A DNA stretch of 64,000 nt from Ensifer adhaerens (GCF_001270265.1 NZ_LGAP01000010.1:62001-126000), one strand, 5' to 3'; counted from the first letter of the stretch, positions 8,390-17,018 are shown. The notes: generated by a model from the letters alone, not told the origin. A program made the numbers and translations.

Positions 8390-8681
8390 ATGATCGCGCC
8401 CGCTCATATCAAGGCCATAAGGGCCATGCTCGACTGGAAACAAGCGGACCTAGCCAAGGTGTCTGGCCATTCGGAGCTGAGCGTCAAGAATGTTGAGAAG
8501 GGGCAGGAGGATCCGAGGATGAGCCCCATCCAGTCCATTCGATCCGCCCTCGAAGCTGCCGGAGCTCTTAATCGACCAAAACGGCAACCGTCCTGGCGTT
8601 CGGCTGCGCGACCGCCAGGGATACCCCCTTCCGCCTATAAATCGGCACTATCGACAATTGTACGCGTTGCGTAGATGCTGA
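8390..8681 (+). pseudogene. Frameshifted XRE-family helix-turn-helix regulator
   Basis: From the ATG at 8390 the frame reads MIAPAHIKAIRAMLDWKQ, then DLAKVSGHSELSVKNVEKG, a typical short Cro/CI-type DNA-binding domain, up to SALEAAGA near 8565. After that the expected family tail (IDQNGNRPGVRLRDRQGYPLP) is found in the +2 frame, ending at TGA 8679-8681, whereas the original frame runs into an unrelated tail ending at TAG 8672. Between GGA and ATC only seven bases remain where a multiple of three is expected. So the regulator appears broken by a small indel, though the HTH itself may still be made. The ATG lies 16 bp after the tRNA-like scrap. Confidence 0.65.
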
Positions 8682-8743
8682 ACCTCATGCCGAGGATGCC
8701 ACGGTGAAATGCTCAGGTTGATATCGAGCGAAGGGGTGAAAGC

Positions 8744-8998
8744 ATGAGAAAGCTTATCATTGCGGTTGGAATGATTGGTACCCTCGCGTCCTGCACTCAG
8801 ACAGAGCGAGGGACTGCGATCGGTGCAGGAACCGGCGCAATCATCGGAGGCGTTGTGAGTGATAGCTGGGGCGGTGCGGCTATCGGCGCTGTGGCCGGTG
8901 GAATTATGGGCAACCTGATAGGCCGTTCCCGCGAGCGCGAAGGCTATTGTATCTATCGTGATCGCTATGGGCGCCGATTCGAAGCACGCTGCCGATGA
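8744..8998 (+). CDS. Small glycine-zipper outer-membrane lipoprotein
   Basis: 84-aa protein with a lipoprotein signal peptide (MRKLIIAVGMIGTLASC; lipobox LASC, lipidated Cys at residue 17). The middle consists of glycine-zipper repeats of the kind GAGTGAIIGGVVS and GAAIGAVAGGIMGNLIG, which pack as a helical hairpin in membranes. The basic C-terminus (YCIYRDRYGRRFEARC) contains two cysteines. This matches the YmgG/17-kDa-antigen-like glycine-zipper proteins common in rhizobia. A GAAGGGG-type ribosome site precedes the ATG. Function is unknown beyond likely envelope structure. Confidence 0.85.
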   Translation: MRKLIIAVGMIGTLASCTQTERGTAIGAGTGAIIGGVVSDSWGGAAIGAVAGGIMGNLIGRSREREGYCIYRDRYGRRFEARCR

Positions 8999-9135
8999 CA
9001 GCAGCCCATTTTGCCGAAGTAGCCGGTGTGTCGCCCTGGACGCTTCGTCAGTTCGGGTCCGGCAAGCGGGTACTGATCGCCAACGGCGGCAAGGTGCGCG
9101 GCGACGATCAGGATGAGACGGCGAACCATGAATGA
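8995..9135 (+). CDS. Small ORF overlapping the lipoprotein gene, unknown
   Basis: 46 codons starting at ATG 8995, whose ATGA overlaps the lipoprotein stop. It begins MTAAHFAEVAGVSPWTLRQF, which looks like the start of a helix-turn-helix recognition element, and ends in a polar tail. It might be a real coupled gene or a leftover of a regulator. I recognise no full family; a shadow ORF is equally possible. Confidence 0.25.
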   Translation: MTAAHFAEVAGVSPWTLRQFGSGKRVLIANGGKVRGDDQDETANHE

Positions 9136-9169
9136 CGCGCCACGCCTTATCGGTCGCAAGAGCGGCGCT

Positions 9170-9298
9170 CTATTGCGGCACACAGGTGTGCTGGGCCGAT
9201 AGCTCGGAAATGACCTCGCCAAGACTGCGGTGTTGCTGGACTGCCATCGCCTTGGCGGCAATCAGGACATCGTCATCGATCGCAAGTGTCGTTCTCAT
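9170..9298 (-). pseudogene. Truncated VapB-type ribbon-helix-helix antitoxin
   Basis: The minus strand from ATG (9296-9298) encodes 42 aa beginning MRTTLAIDDDVLIAAKAMA and continuing QQHRSLGEVISEL, the standard start of rhizobial VapB-like/DUF2191 antitoxins. Intact relatives run to about 70-85 aa with a toxin-binding C-terminus and are followed by a PIN-domain VapC. Here the frame leaves the family after ISEL and stops at 9170-9172, and no PIN gene follows. It is probably a remnant, though a short DNA-binding peptide could still be made. Confidence 0.6.
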
Positions 9299-9508
9299 AT
9301 CTGTCTCATCGCGCATCAGCCATCACGCATCATATCGGGCAGGAGGTTGAATTTCTCAGGACGGATACAGAAGGGCGGAGCAGCCGTTCAGCCTGTGTGC
9401 CCGGGGAGGGCGGCCAGGAATCACGTCGACTTGGCCAACGTTGCGGTATCGACGTTTGCTTTTGGGCAAAGCAAATTGCGTTTTCCGAAATGGTGACCGA
9501 AGGGAGCC

Positions 9509-10588
9509 CTACTCGGCTTCGCAATCGATGCCCAGTTCACGGAACAACGCGGCCGTAGCAGCTCTATCCCCTCGGGACATGTAGCCCATTCCGGCCTGGA
9601 TCGCATAGCGCCAGGCCTCTCCCCTCTCCCAGGCTTCCTTGAGAGCGTCCGACAGCTCATCGAGACGGTTGGAAGCATCGAGTGCGTCGAAGAGCAGGAT
9701 TGCTTGCCTCAAGTCCTTGTCGCGCTTTGCAGCCCCAATCGTATCGACTACGCGGCGGGAGGCCACGATCAGCTTGTGAACAGCATAGCGCTCCGGAGAC
9801 GGGACGATCACGGAGATGCCGCTTTTGTGTAGCAGGACGGCTCGCACGGGCTCATAGATGAGGAAATCCAAAAACCGCAGCGGATCGGCGCTTGCCCCAC
9901 CCAGGGCGGGCATGTCGGCCGGTTTATCGAGATAATCATCACTACCCCTATTTCCGGTCAAGAATTCCACATTGTAGCCCGCCCGGTTCTTGAATGCCGT
10001 TGATCGGGCTGACCCTGAGCGATGCGGGATCGGCCGGAAGGTCGGATCGACGCCTTGTAGGATTTCGAGAATGGGTGGAAGCGAATCCCCTACTTCGGAG
10101 CTGATCGCGTAGTCCTGGGCGAAATCAGCATCACCCGTCATCATCGAGGCGGCAGGAAGACGGACGCCAAGATGGCCCGCATAGGTCGAGAACGCTACCG
10201 TTCCTACCAAGCAGGCCCGCAAGCGGAAAATGCCAGCTTTGGCCAGCGCCTCGACGACATCGCCGGAAAACGGTTCGGGAGCTGGTAATCCAGCCTCGCG
10301 AACAAGGGTGGTGACCAGCTTACGGCGGGCCTTGGCGTCGTCCTTGACCGCGCGGAAGTCCTCTACCCGCCTGTTGATTTCGGGATCGTCGGCCGGTCCA
10401 ACATACCGGCGTTGCTGCCGGTGGCCCTCGCCTTCCCCTGGCTGGTCGAAATACCAGTATTTGCGGGCTTTGACCGTGACCGGCACGAAGCGACCTTCGA
10501 TCGGGAAATCGGCCGAGAAGCTGGCGTCGAGCAGACGTTGGCCGAGTTCGGCGGTCATCGTGCGATACATCAGGTCGATCTGGCGCAT
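9509..10588 (-). CDS. Nucleotidyltransferase-fold protein (NTP_transf_8-like)
   Basis: 359-aa soluble protein. Residues 127-160 read as a minimal nucleotidyltransferase core: the LVGTVAFSTYAG strand-turn (Gly129) followed by the metal-binding pair in GDADF (Asp153, Asp155). The N-terminus is a conserved alpha/beta region with YWYFDQP near residues 44-50. This architecture fits the uncharacterised bacterial NTP_transf_8 family, related to nucleotidyltransferases seen in toxin-antitoxin and phage-defence settings. It stands alone with no obvious partner gene, between mobile-element debris. Two perfect inverted repeats lie immediately upstream of the start (10598-10687), so it is probably tightly repressed. 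Substrate is unknown. Confidence 0.75.
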   Translation of the reverse strand: MRQIDLMYRTMTAELGQRLLDASFSADFPIEGRFVPVTVKARKYWYFDQPGEGEGHRQQRRYVGPADDPEINRRVEDFRAVKDDAKARRKLVTTLVREAGLPAPEPFSGDVVEALAKAGIFRLRACLVGTVAFSTYAGHLGVRLPAASMMTGDADFAQDYAISSEVGDSLPPILEILQGVDPTFRPIPHRSGSARSTAFKNRAGYNVEFLTGNRGSDDYLDKPADMPALGGASADPLRFLDFLIYEPVRAVLLHKSGISVIVPSPERYAVHKLIVASRRVVDTIGAAKRDKDLRQAILLFDALDASNRLDELSDALKEAWERGEAWRYAIQAGMGYMSRGDRAATAALFRELGIDCEAE

Positions 10589-10597
10589 ATTGCCCCC

Positions 10598-10687
10598 GTT
10601 ATACTGAATCGCGAAGGTTAGTATAACGGCCGAAGACTCAGGTGGGAGCGGCGTTATACTGATTTTGGGAATTTAGTATAACGCCGC
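10598..10687 (-). promoter_or_regulatory. Tandem palindromic operators/promoter of the nucleotidyltransferase gene
   Basis: Two inverted repeats share the half-site GTTATACT and an identical 14-bp spacer. Site 1 is 10598-10627 (8-bp arms GTTATACT / AGTATAAC). Site 2 is 10648-10687 with perfect 13-bp arms GCGGCGTTATACT / AGTATAACGCCGC. Site 1 ends 10 bp before the ATG at 10588. TATACT within the arms resembles a -10 box, so a bound repressor would sit on the promoter. The binding protein is not evident; autoregulation or a remote regulator are both possible. Confidence 0.75.
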
Positions 10688-10939
10688 TGACCTTATTTTC
10701 AAGAGCAATCGACGACGGCGGCGCAAAGGAGTGGGTCGCGTAAAAGCTTGCGGTAGCGTCGACGGCGATCCTCAGCCATCTGATGGGCCGTTACGTGTCA
10801 GTAGCCTTCGGCGACGAGAACCTCACGGTCATGCCCGAAATTCCAGGGGTAGACGTTTAAAAAACGAGCCCAACGAACAGCATCGCTTGCTTGAGGCCCA
10901 GCGACAGGATTAGTTTCGAAGGAAGTCACTGACCGGAAA

Positions 10940-11131
10940 CTTTCCAGCCGTCGCTATTGGCCTCGCCGACTAGGCTCGCAACCGGCGTCGCTGTTGATGC
11001 CGTGCATTCCAGTGACCACGGCCCTGATCGGCATCGTGGTGCTCGGTGAAACACCGACATCTCTCCAGTTCATCGCCATCGTTGTCATAACATTTGGAAT
11101 GGTCTTCCCATCAATTTTTCAGCGATCCTAG
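10940..11131 (+). pseudogene. C-terminal remnant of an EamA/DMT-family transporter
   Basis: Codons ending at TAG 11129-11131 read LGSQPASLLMPCIPVTTALI, then VVLGETPTSLQFIAIVVITF. The pattern of PVVTALxGxxxLGExPtxxQxxGxxxIxxGM is the diagnostic final two helices of drug/metabolite (EamA) transporters. No start or other helices are found upstream, so only about 50 residues survive. The rest of 10690-10940 shows no gene I can support. Confidence 0.65.
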
Positions 11132-11161
11132 CCTCGGCTACTAAAGTGATCGCTGTTGCCG

Positions 11162-12313
11162 CTACTTCTGCGCCTGCTCCGCCGGCATCGGTTTGACCGG
11201 CGCGCCGGGGAAGATCTTCTGCAGGTTTCCGGCGATCACCTGGTCGCCTTCCGAAACACCCGAGGCCAACCCAATGAGATCACCGCTGGTCGGGCCGAGG
11301 GTGACGAGCCGCTGCTCGACCGTATCGTCCTTGCCGACGACATAGACATATTTGCCGAGCTGGCTCGATCCGAGCGCCGTCTCCGGCACCATCATCACGT
11401 TCGGTTCATCCCTGATCTTGAGGCGCACGCGGACATACTGACCGGGAAGCAGGGTCAGATCGGCATTGTCGATCGTGGCGCGCGCTACCACCGTTCCGGT
11501 ATTGCCCTCGACCATGTTGTTTATGAAGCTGAGGTCGCCGCGGTAACGCGGTTCCTTGTCGCCGGGCAGAAGCACCTCTGCCTCCACTTTGCCCTTTGTC
11601 CGGGCCTTCTGGATGTCGGCGAGTTCGGTTTCGCTCGGGTTGAACGAGACATAGATCGGTGAAAGCTGCACAAGGTTGTTGAGCGGGGTTCCGGTCGTGT
11701 TGCTGACCAGTGTTCCCTCCGGCGCCAGGTTGCGCCCGAGCCGCCCGGCAAAGGGCGCGCGGATTTCGGTGTAGTCGAGGTTGATCTCAGCGGTGCGCAC
11801 CGCCGCCCGCGACATGGCAAGTGCAGCCTCCGCTTGATGTACTGCGCTCTGACGCTGGTCGAAACTGTCCTTGTCCAGATAGCCTGTCGTGGCAAGCTCG
11901 TTGCCGCGCGTGAGATTGGATCGGAGATAGGCGAGTGACGCTTCGTCCCTTTCGGCCTGGGCCTTTGCCTGATCCAGTTCCGCCCGATAGTCGCGTGTGT
12001 CGATCCGGTAGAGGAGGTCGCCGCGCTGAACATCCGAACCGTCCGAAACCGCCTGTGACGCGATATAGCCGGAGACCTTGGCGCGAAGCGTCACGTTGCG
12101 GATCGCCTCGGTCCGTGCGGAATAGTCGAGATAGATGGGGATCGTTTTCTTGACGACCGCCGCGACGGGAACGGGCATGGCCTGTTGCGCCGGAGCCGGG
12201 GCGGCCCCGGCATCGCCGCCTTTGATCTCAAACCCGCCATTCCTGTAGTGATAGGCCGCAGCAAGGGCAGCGATTATGACCACTGCGGCAACGACCAGTC
12301 TTAAACCACGCAT
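11162..12313 (-). CDS. RND efflux periplasmic adaptor (membrane fusion protein)
   Basis: Periplasmic adaptor linking an inner-membrane RND pump to an outer-membrane channel, 383 aa. I chose ATG 12311-12313 (MRGLRLVVAAVVIIAALAAA) because GGAG lies 6 nt upstream; a second ATG four codons earlier has no better site. After the N-terminal anchor come the lipoyl half-motifs (LRAKVSGYIASQAVSDGSDV, then LDYTEIRAPFAGRLGR), a coiled-coil hairpin with alternating Ala/Glu/Arg between about residues 120 and 175, and beta-barrel strands (LLPGQYVRVRLKI). It lies 15 bp after the pump gene. This is the MexE/AcrA/BepF type. No outer-membrane factor gene follows, so a TolC encoded elsewhere is presumably used. 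Confidence 0.93.
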   Translation of the reverse strand: MRGLRLVVAAVVIIAALAAAYHYRNGGFEIKGGDAGAAPAPAQQAMPVPVAAVVKKTIPIYLDYSARTEAIRNVTLRAKVSGYIASQAVSDGSDVQRGDLLYRIDTRDYRAELDQAKAQAERDEASLAYLRSNLTRGNELATTGYLDKDSFDQRQSAVHQAEAALAMSRAAVRTAEINLDYTEIRAPFAGRLGRNLAPEGTLVSNTTGTPLNNLVQLSPIYVSFNPSETELADIQKARTKGKVEAEVLLPGDKEPRYRGDLSFINNMVEGNTGTVVARATIDNADLTLLPGQYVRVRLKIRDEPNVMMVPETALGSSQLGKYVYVVGKDDTVEQRLVTLGPTSGDLIGLASGVSEGDQVIAGNLQKIFPGAPVKPMPAEQAQK

Positions 12314-12328
12314 GTCAGGCTCCAATCC

Positions 12329-15300
12329 TTATTCCGCCGCCTCCGGCTCCCGCTGCTGGCCGACGGGCTTCGAGGAAAGTCCCTCCCGCCATTGTTCGAT
12401 GACCGCGTAGAAGACCGGGACGAAAATGAGCGTGAGAACGGTCGCCACGAGCATGCCGCCGAACACGGTGGTGCCGATCGACTGGCGGCTGGCAGCACCG
12501 GCGCCCTTGGCGTACATCAGCGGCAGCACGCCGAGGATGAAGGCGAAGGCCGTCATCAGGATCGGGCGCAAGCGCAGGCGCGCCGCTTCCGCTGCTGCTG
12601 CCACAACGTCCAGCCCTTCTTCGCGCCGCCGGCGGGCGAACTCGATGATCAGGATGGCGTTTTTGGCGGCAAGTCCTACCAACATCACGAAACCGATCTG
12701 CGAATAGACATCGATCTGCATTCCACGGAGCCATAGCGCCGACAGCGCGCCCAGAAGCGCCAACGGCACCGAGAGCAGCACCATGAACGGCATCGACCAG
12801 CTTTCGTACTGGGCGGCCAGGATCAGGAAGCAGAAAACGAGCGCGAGCGCGAAGACGAGCGCGGCGATCGAACCTGCGCGGATCTCCTGATAGGTAATGC
12901 CGGTCCATTCGAATGTGTAGTCCCGCGGCAGCGTCGTACGGGCCACCCGCTCCATCGCCGCCACCGCCTGGCTCGAACTGAAGCCGGGCGCTGCCGCGCC
13001 ATTGATCAGCGCCGACGGGTAGTTGTTGTAGTGGGTGATGGTCTCGGGACCGACCGTCGGCTTGAACGAACCAAGCGTGTTGAGCGGCACCATCTCGCCC
13101 GCCGCGTTGCGAACATAGAGGCGCGAAAGATCCGTGGCCGAGGCCCGCGCGCCCTGGTCGGCTTGCAGCGTCACGCGGAAGGTGCGGCCGAACAGGTTGA
13201 AGTCGTTGACGTAGAGCGAGCCGAAATAGATCTGCAGCGTATTGAAGATGTCGGGCAGGTTCAGGCCGAGCAGCTTGGCCTTATCGCGGTCGAGGTCATA
13301 GTCGAATTGCGGGCTCGACGTGCTGAAGGTGGAGAAGAGCTGGTAGGGATTGATCTCCGGCTGCTTGCGCGCCTCGGCAATCAGCGCCTGCGTGGCGTCG
13401 CCTAGCGCTTGAGCGCTGCGCCCGCCCAGGTCCTCGACCTGGAACTCGAAGCCGCCGGTCGCCCCCAGCCCCTGGATCGACGGGGGATCGAAGGCGAGCA
13501 CGAGCGCGTCCGGGATTTGCAGCAGTTGCGGCGTCACTGCCTCGCGCAGCGCCGAGGCACCTTGTTCTGGGGGGCGCTCGTCCCATGGTTTGAGGACGGC
13601 GAACTGCACTGCGGAATTCGACTGGGCGGCAAACGACAGGAAATTGAAGCCGACGACGGAGCCGACGAAATCGACACCGGCGGTGCCGCGAAGGATCTCC
13701 TCGGATCGCCGCGCGACGGTCTCGGTCCGTTCGAGCGAGGCACCGTCAGGTAGCTGGATGACGACGAAGAAATAGCCCTGGTCTTCGACCGGCAGGAAGG
13801 TCGACGGCGTGCGCTGCCACAGCGCGTAAGTGGAACCGATGGCGAGGAGGAAGAGGGCAAACAGCGCCCAGCGCCAGCGCACGAGCCCTGCTATGCTGCG
13901 TGCATAGCCGTGCGACAGCGCATGAAAGCCGGTGTTGAACCAGCGGAAGAGCGCAAAGCGCGGTTCGCCGCGATAACGCAGGAAAGCGGCGCTCAGCGCC
14001 GGGCTGAGGGTCAGCGAATTGAAGGCGGAAAAGGCGACCGAGATTGCGACCGTCAGGGCGAACTGGTTGTAGAGGCTGCCGGCGACGCCTGGAATGAAGG
14101 CAACTGGAATGAAGACGGCGAGAAGCACGGCCGTCGTCGCGATGATCGGCCCGGTCACCTCCTGCATCGCCTTGCGTGTGGCGGCCAGCGGCGGCAGTCC
14201 GGCCTCGAGCTGACGCTCGACGTTCTCGACGACGACGATCGCGTCGTCGACCACCAGACCGATGGCGAGCACCATGCCGAGCAGGCTCAGCATGTTCAGA
14301 GAAAAGCCGAATAGGTACATGACGACCAGCGTCGCGATCAGCGATACCGGAATGGCGATCGTCGGGATGATCGTGGTGCGCAGGTTCTGCAGGAAGATGA
14401 AGACGACGAAAACGACGAGGGCGAGCGCCTCGAGCAGCGTGAACACGACATCCTTCATCGCCGCCGAGACGAAACGCGTGGTGTCGTAGAACATGTGATA
14501 GGCGATGCCTGCGGGAAAGCGCTGCGAAAGCTCGTCCATCTTGGTCTGGACACGGCTTTGCAGATCGAGCGCGTTGGAGCCAGGCGCTTGGAATACGGCG
14601 AGTACGACACTTTCCTTGCCGTTGAAGGTGACCGACGACGAGTAGAGCAAGGCGCCGAGTTCGATGCGTGCCACATCGCGCAGCCGCGTCGTCGCCCCGG
14701 TCGTCTGGTCGGCCCGAAGCACGATGTCGCCGAACTGCGCCGGATCGCTCAATCGGCCAAGCGCGTTGATCTGCATCTCGAAGGGTGTCCCGGCCGGTGC
14801 CGGCGATTGCCCGATCTTGCCACCTGCGACCTGGATGTTCTGCTCGGCAATGACGTTCTGCACGTCGACGGCGGTGATGCCGAGATTGGCCATACGGTCG
14901 GGATCGAGCCAGACGCGCATCGAGTAGCGACGCTCGCCGAAGAGCTGGACGTCGCCGACCCCAGGCAGGCGCTTCAATGGATCGAGGATCTGCAGGTAGG
15001 CGTAGTTGCTGACCGAGGCGAAGTCGACCGAATTGTCGGGCGAATCCAGGCTCACCAGCACGGTGAAGTTCGGGATCTGCTTGGCAATGGTCACGCCGGT
15101 CTGGTTGACGAGCGCGGGAAGCGAGGATGCTGCCTGCGAAACGCGGTTCTGGACGTCGAGTGCGGCGACGTCGATCGGATAGCCCACTTCGAAGGAAATG
15201 ATGATCCGCGACGAGCCGTCATTCGAACTCGTCGAGGTCATATAGAGCATGCCCGGCACGCCGTTGATCTGCTGTTCGAGCGGCGTCGTCACCGTATCGG

Positions 15301-15472
15301 CGACGACCTGGGCACTGGCACCCGGATAGTTGGCGGCGACGACGATCTGTGGCGGCGTCACATCGGGAAACTGCGAGATCGGCAGCAGGAAATAGCAGAT
15401 GCCGCCGGCGAGGGTCATGATGATCGCGATTGCCGACGCGAAGATCGGCCGGTGAATGAAGAAGTCGATCAT
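12329..15472 (-). CDS. RND family multidrug efflux pump, inner-membrane transporter
   Basis: Proton-driven HAE1-type pump, 1047 aa from the ATG at 15470-15472 (MIDFFIHRPIFASAIAIIM); the ATG 42 bp upstream adds a basic stretch unlike the family. It shows the expected 12-helix layout with two large periplasmic loops. The proton-relay aspartates are visible in GLVVDDAIVVVENVERQ (TM4), and the second half has the matching AKNAILIIEFARRRREEG. Other marks are PVSLIATLVVMYLFGFSLNM and the C-terminal GGMLVATVLTLIFVPVFYAV. Length is usual for AcrB/MexF/BepG proteins. It is transcribed with the adaptor gene 15 bp downstream, away from a TetR regulator. Confidence 0.96.
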   Translation of the reverse strand: MIDFFIHRPIFASAIAIIMTLAGGICYFLLPISQFPDVTPPQIVVAANYPGASAQVVADTVTTPLEQQINGVPGMLYMTSTSSNDGSSRIIISFEVGYPIDVAALDVQNRVSQAASSLPALVNQTGVTIAKQIPNFTVLVSLDSPDNSVDFASVSNYAYLQILDPLKRLPGVGDVQLFGERRYSMRVWLDPDRMANLGITAVDVQNVIAEQNIQVAGGKIGQSPAPAGTPFEMQINALGRLSDPAQFGDIVLRADQTTGATTRLRDVARIELGALLYSSSVTFNGKESVVLAVFQAPGSNALDLQSRVQTKMDELSQRFPAGIAYHMFYDTTRFVSAAMKDVVFTLLEALALVVFVVFIFLQNLRTTIIPTIAIPVSLIATLVVMYLFGFSLNMLSLLGMVLAIGLVVDDAIVVVENVERQLEAGLPPLAATRKAMQEVTGPIIATTAVLLAVFIPVAFIPGVAGSLYNQFALTVAISVAFSAFNSLTLSPALSAAFLRYRGEPRFALFRWFNTGFHALSHGYARSIAGLVRWRWALFALFLLAIGSTYALWQRTPSTFLPVEDQGYFFVVIQLPDGASLERTETVARRSEEILRGTAGVDFVGSVVGFNFLSFAAQSNSAVQFAVLKPWDERPPEQGASALREAVTPQLLQIPDALVLAFDPPSIQGLGATGGFEFQVEDLGGRSAQALGDATQALIAEARKQPEINPYQLFSTFSTSSPQFDYDLDRDKAKLLGLNLPDIFNTLQIYFGSLYVNDFNLFGRTFRVTLQADQGARASATDLSRLYVRNAAGEMVPLNTLGSFKPTVGPETITHYNNYPSALINGAAAPGFSSSQAVAAMERVARTTLPRDYTFEWTGITYQEIRAGSIAALVFALALVFCFLILAAQYESWSMPFMVLLSVPLALLGALSALWLRGMQIDVYSQIGFVMLVGLAAKNAILIIEFARRRREEGLDVVAAAAEAARLRLRPILMTAFAFILGVLPLMYAKGAGAASRQSIGTTVFGGMLVATVLTLIFVPVFYAVIEQWREGLSSKPVGQQREPEAAE

Positions 15473-15996
15473 GGCGGGATCGATCCTTGCAAGGCGGCGC
15501 CGTGAAGGGTCCACGGGGCGTCGTTTTGGTAAGGTGCCCCGCGATTGGAGCGTTCGTCTGGCAGAATGTTTGCGGCAGGGATGCTGGCGGCATTTCGGGA
15601 GATCCCGAAAACGGGCAGGCAGATGTCTGCCACGCGGACCATGCGGTCAGCGGCGCGGTTCTTCGCCTTCGGCCCATCCAGCATGCGCATCGTAAGGCTC
15701 CAGCACGAGATCACGATGGGCCGGACCGACCCAAATCTTGAACGTGATCGAAGCTTATAAGTCTGAGCGGTGTGCACTCTGGCTAAAAGACGCCTGACGA
15801 CCGCGCCCACCGACATTACGCTAGAAATTTTTCTGCGGTTACCGCCGTGTCCCGGAAGCCTTCGCTACAAACGGCCACTCCTCGATGTGCCGCTGGCGAA
15901 AATGTTACTGGTCGGTAACACCGTCGCATGTTATCGATCGCCAACAGGTCGTCAAGGGGCAAGTTTTTCCATGCCGACGACGTCGAGCCGAATGCG
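15473..15996. promoter_or_regulatory. Divergent promoter region of the RND operon and tetR
   Basis: About 520 bp without a supportable gene. It must hold the leftward efflux promoter and the rightward tetR promoter. An inverted repeat TGTTAC-N6-GTAACA at 15903-15920 lies 77 bp before the tetR ATG and is the best TetR operator candidate; its centre TGGTCG resembles sites of other rhizobial TetR repressors. Basic ORFs over this stretch look like shadows. Confidence 0.6.
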
Positions 15997-16599
15997 ATGA
16001 CCACGGATTCCTGCAAGCAACCACGTCTTTTGCCGCGCGATCGCATCGTCGAGGCGGCGCGCGAGCTGTTCCGCAGGCGCGGCATTCGCGGGACCGGTGT
16101 CGACGCCATCGCCGATGCCGCCAGCAGCAACAAGATGACGCTATATCGTCACTTCAATTCGAAGGACGAACTCATCGTCGAATGTCTTCAGCGCGCGGGA
16201 ATGGAGATGGACGGCTTCTGGCGGGAGCTGGAGGACGCCCACCCCGGCGACGGGCTGGCGCAGCTCAGGGCCTGGGTCCGGCGGATCGCCGAGCACCTCG
16301 GCGACGACAATTGCCACTGCGAAATGATGAGCGCCGCCGTCCAGCTGACGGACGAGGACCATCCCGGCAGGTCGGTGATCCGGAAGTTCAAGGATGCGCA
16401 ACGCGATCGCGTCGTGGTGCTTTGCCGCAAGGCCGGTGTCGCCAATGCGGAACTGCTCTGCGACACGTTGCTGCTGTTGATCGAGGGCGCGCGTGTCGCC
16501 CAGCAGAGCAGCGGGGTGCAAGGGCCGAGTGCCCGCTTTGCGGAAATCGCCGACGCGGCGATCCTGTCCTTTTCCGGGAGCGGTGCCGTCCCCAGATAG
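15997..16599 (+). CDS. TetR-family transcriptional regulator of the efflux operon
   Basis: 200-aa repressor from ATG 15997 (MTTDSCKQPRLLPRDRIVEA); the longer ORF start at 15928 reads through the presumed operator region and has no family match. Residues about 12-60 form the TetR HTH: AARELFRRRGIRGTGVDAIA, then SNKMTLYRHFNSKDEL. The C-terminal ligand domain is helical, with a run DDNCHCEMMSAA whose cysteines might sense a reactive compound. It diverges from the RND pump, the usual arrangement for local repression released by pump substrates. Confidence 0.88.
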   Translation: MTTDSCKQPRLLPRDRIVEAARELFRRRGIRGTGVDAIADAASSNKMTLYRHFNSKDELIVECLQRAGMEMDGFWRELEDAHPGDGLAQLRAWVRRIAEHLGDDNCHCEMMSAAVQLTDEDHPGRSVIRKFKDAQRDRVVVLCRKAGVANAELLCDTLLLLIEGARVAQQSSGVQGPSARFAEIADAAILSFSGSGAVPR

Positions 16600-16635
16600 C
16601 GGCGCGTTTGCCTACCGCTCCGCCGGCCATTCGGG

Positions 16636-16926
16636 ATGGTGGCTGTCGATCTCGGTCGCTACATCCTCAAGTTCTCCTACGGAGACGTGTTCTCGACGCC
16701 GGGTCTTGATATCAAGTCCCGCGAATTGGCGAGCGTCGCCGCGCTCACTGCGCGCGGGACTATGGCGCATGAAATGCCGCTGAAGGTACATGTCCAGGGT
16801 GCGCTGAATACGGGAGCCACGAGGCAGGAGGTGAGCGAAGCCATTCTCCACATGCTTCCCTATGCTGGCTTCAGTCGTGTTCAGTCAGCAATGGCATTGG
16901 CAGGCGAGGTATTCTCCCAGCAATAG
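16636..16926 (+). pseudogene. Carboxymuconolactone decarboxylase-family protein, N-terminally clipped
   Basis: The 96 codons read MVAVDLGRYILKFSYGDVFS, then GLDIKSRELASVAALTARG, HVQGALNTGATRQEVSEAIL and YAGFSRVQSAMALAGEVF. This is the CMD/AhpD-like helical fold of the gamma-carboxymuconolactone decarboxylase type, without a CxxC redox pair. Intact relatives have about 25-35 more residues before the FxYGDVxSRPGLD segment; here those are missing and the region upstream is the tetR 3' end. The ATG at 16636 is merely internal, so I treat it as a truncated gene, possibly still translated. Confidence 0.6.
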
Positions 16927-16943
16927 AACACAGGCCCGAAAGC

Positions 16944-16970
16944 GGGCGAGCGGGCCAACTCTGCTCGCCC
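16944..16970 (+). terminator. GC-rich hairpin after the CMD remnant
   Basis: Perfect 8-bp stem GGGCGAGC / GCTCGCCC with an 11-nt loop, 18 bp after the CMD stop. No T-run follows, so it is a weak terminator candidate. Confidence 0.35.
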
Positions 16971-17018
16971 AAGCCAACATCCCAGCCTTGTGCAAGCGCA
17001 TGTGGCTCTGCGCGGTCT

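Noticed and set aside
9330-9678. Possible dispersed small repeat or ORF (FGKRNLLCPKANVDTATL in one minus frame)
   Set aside because: The wording is reminiscent of spurious rhizobial ORFs over a short repeated sequence, but I could not delimit a repeat within this window.
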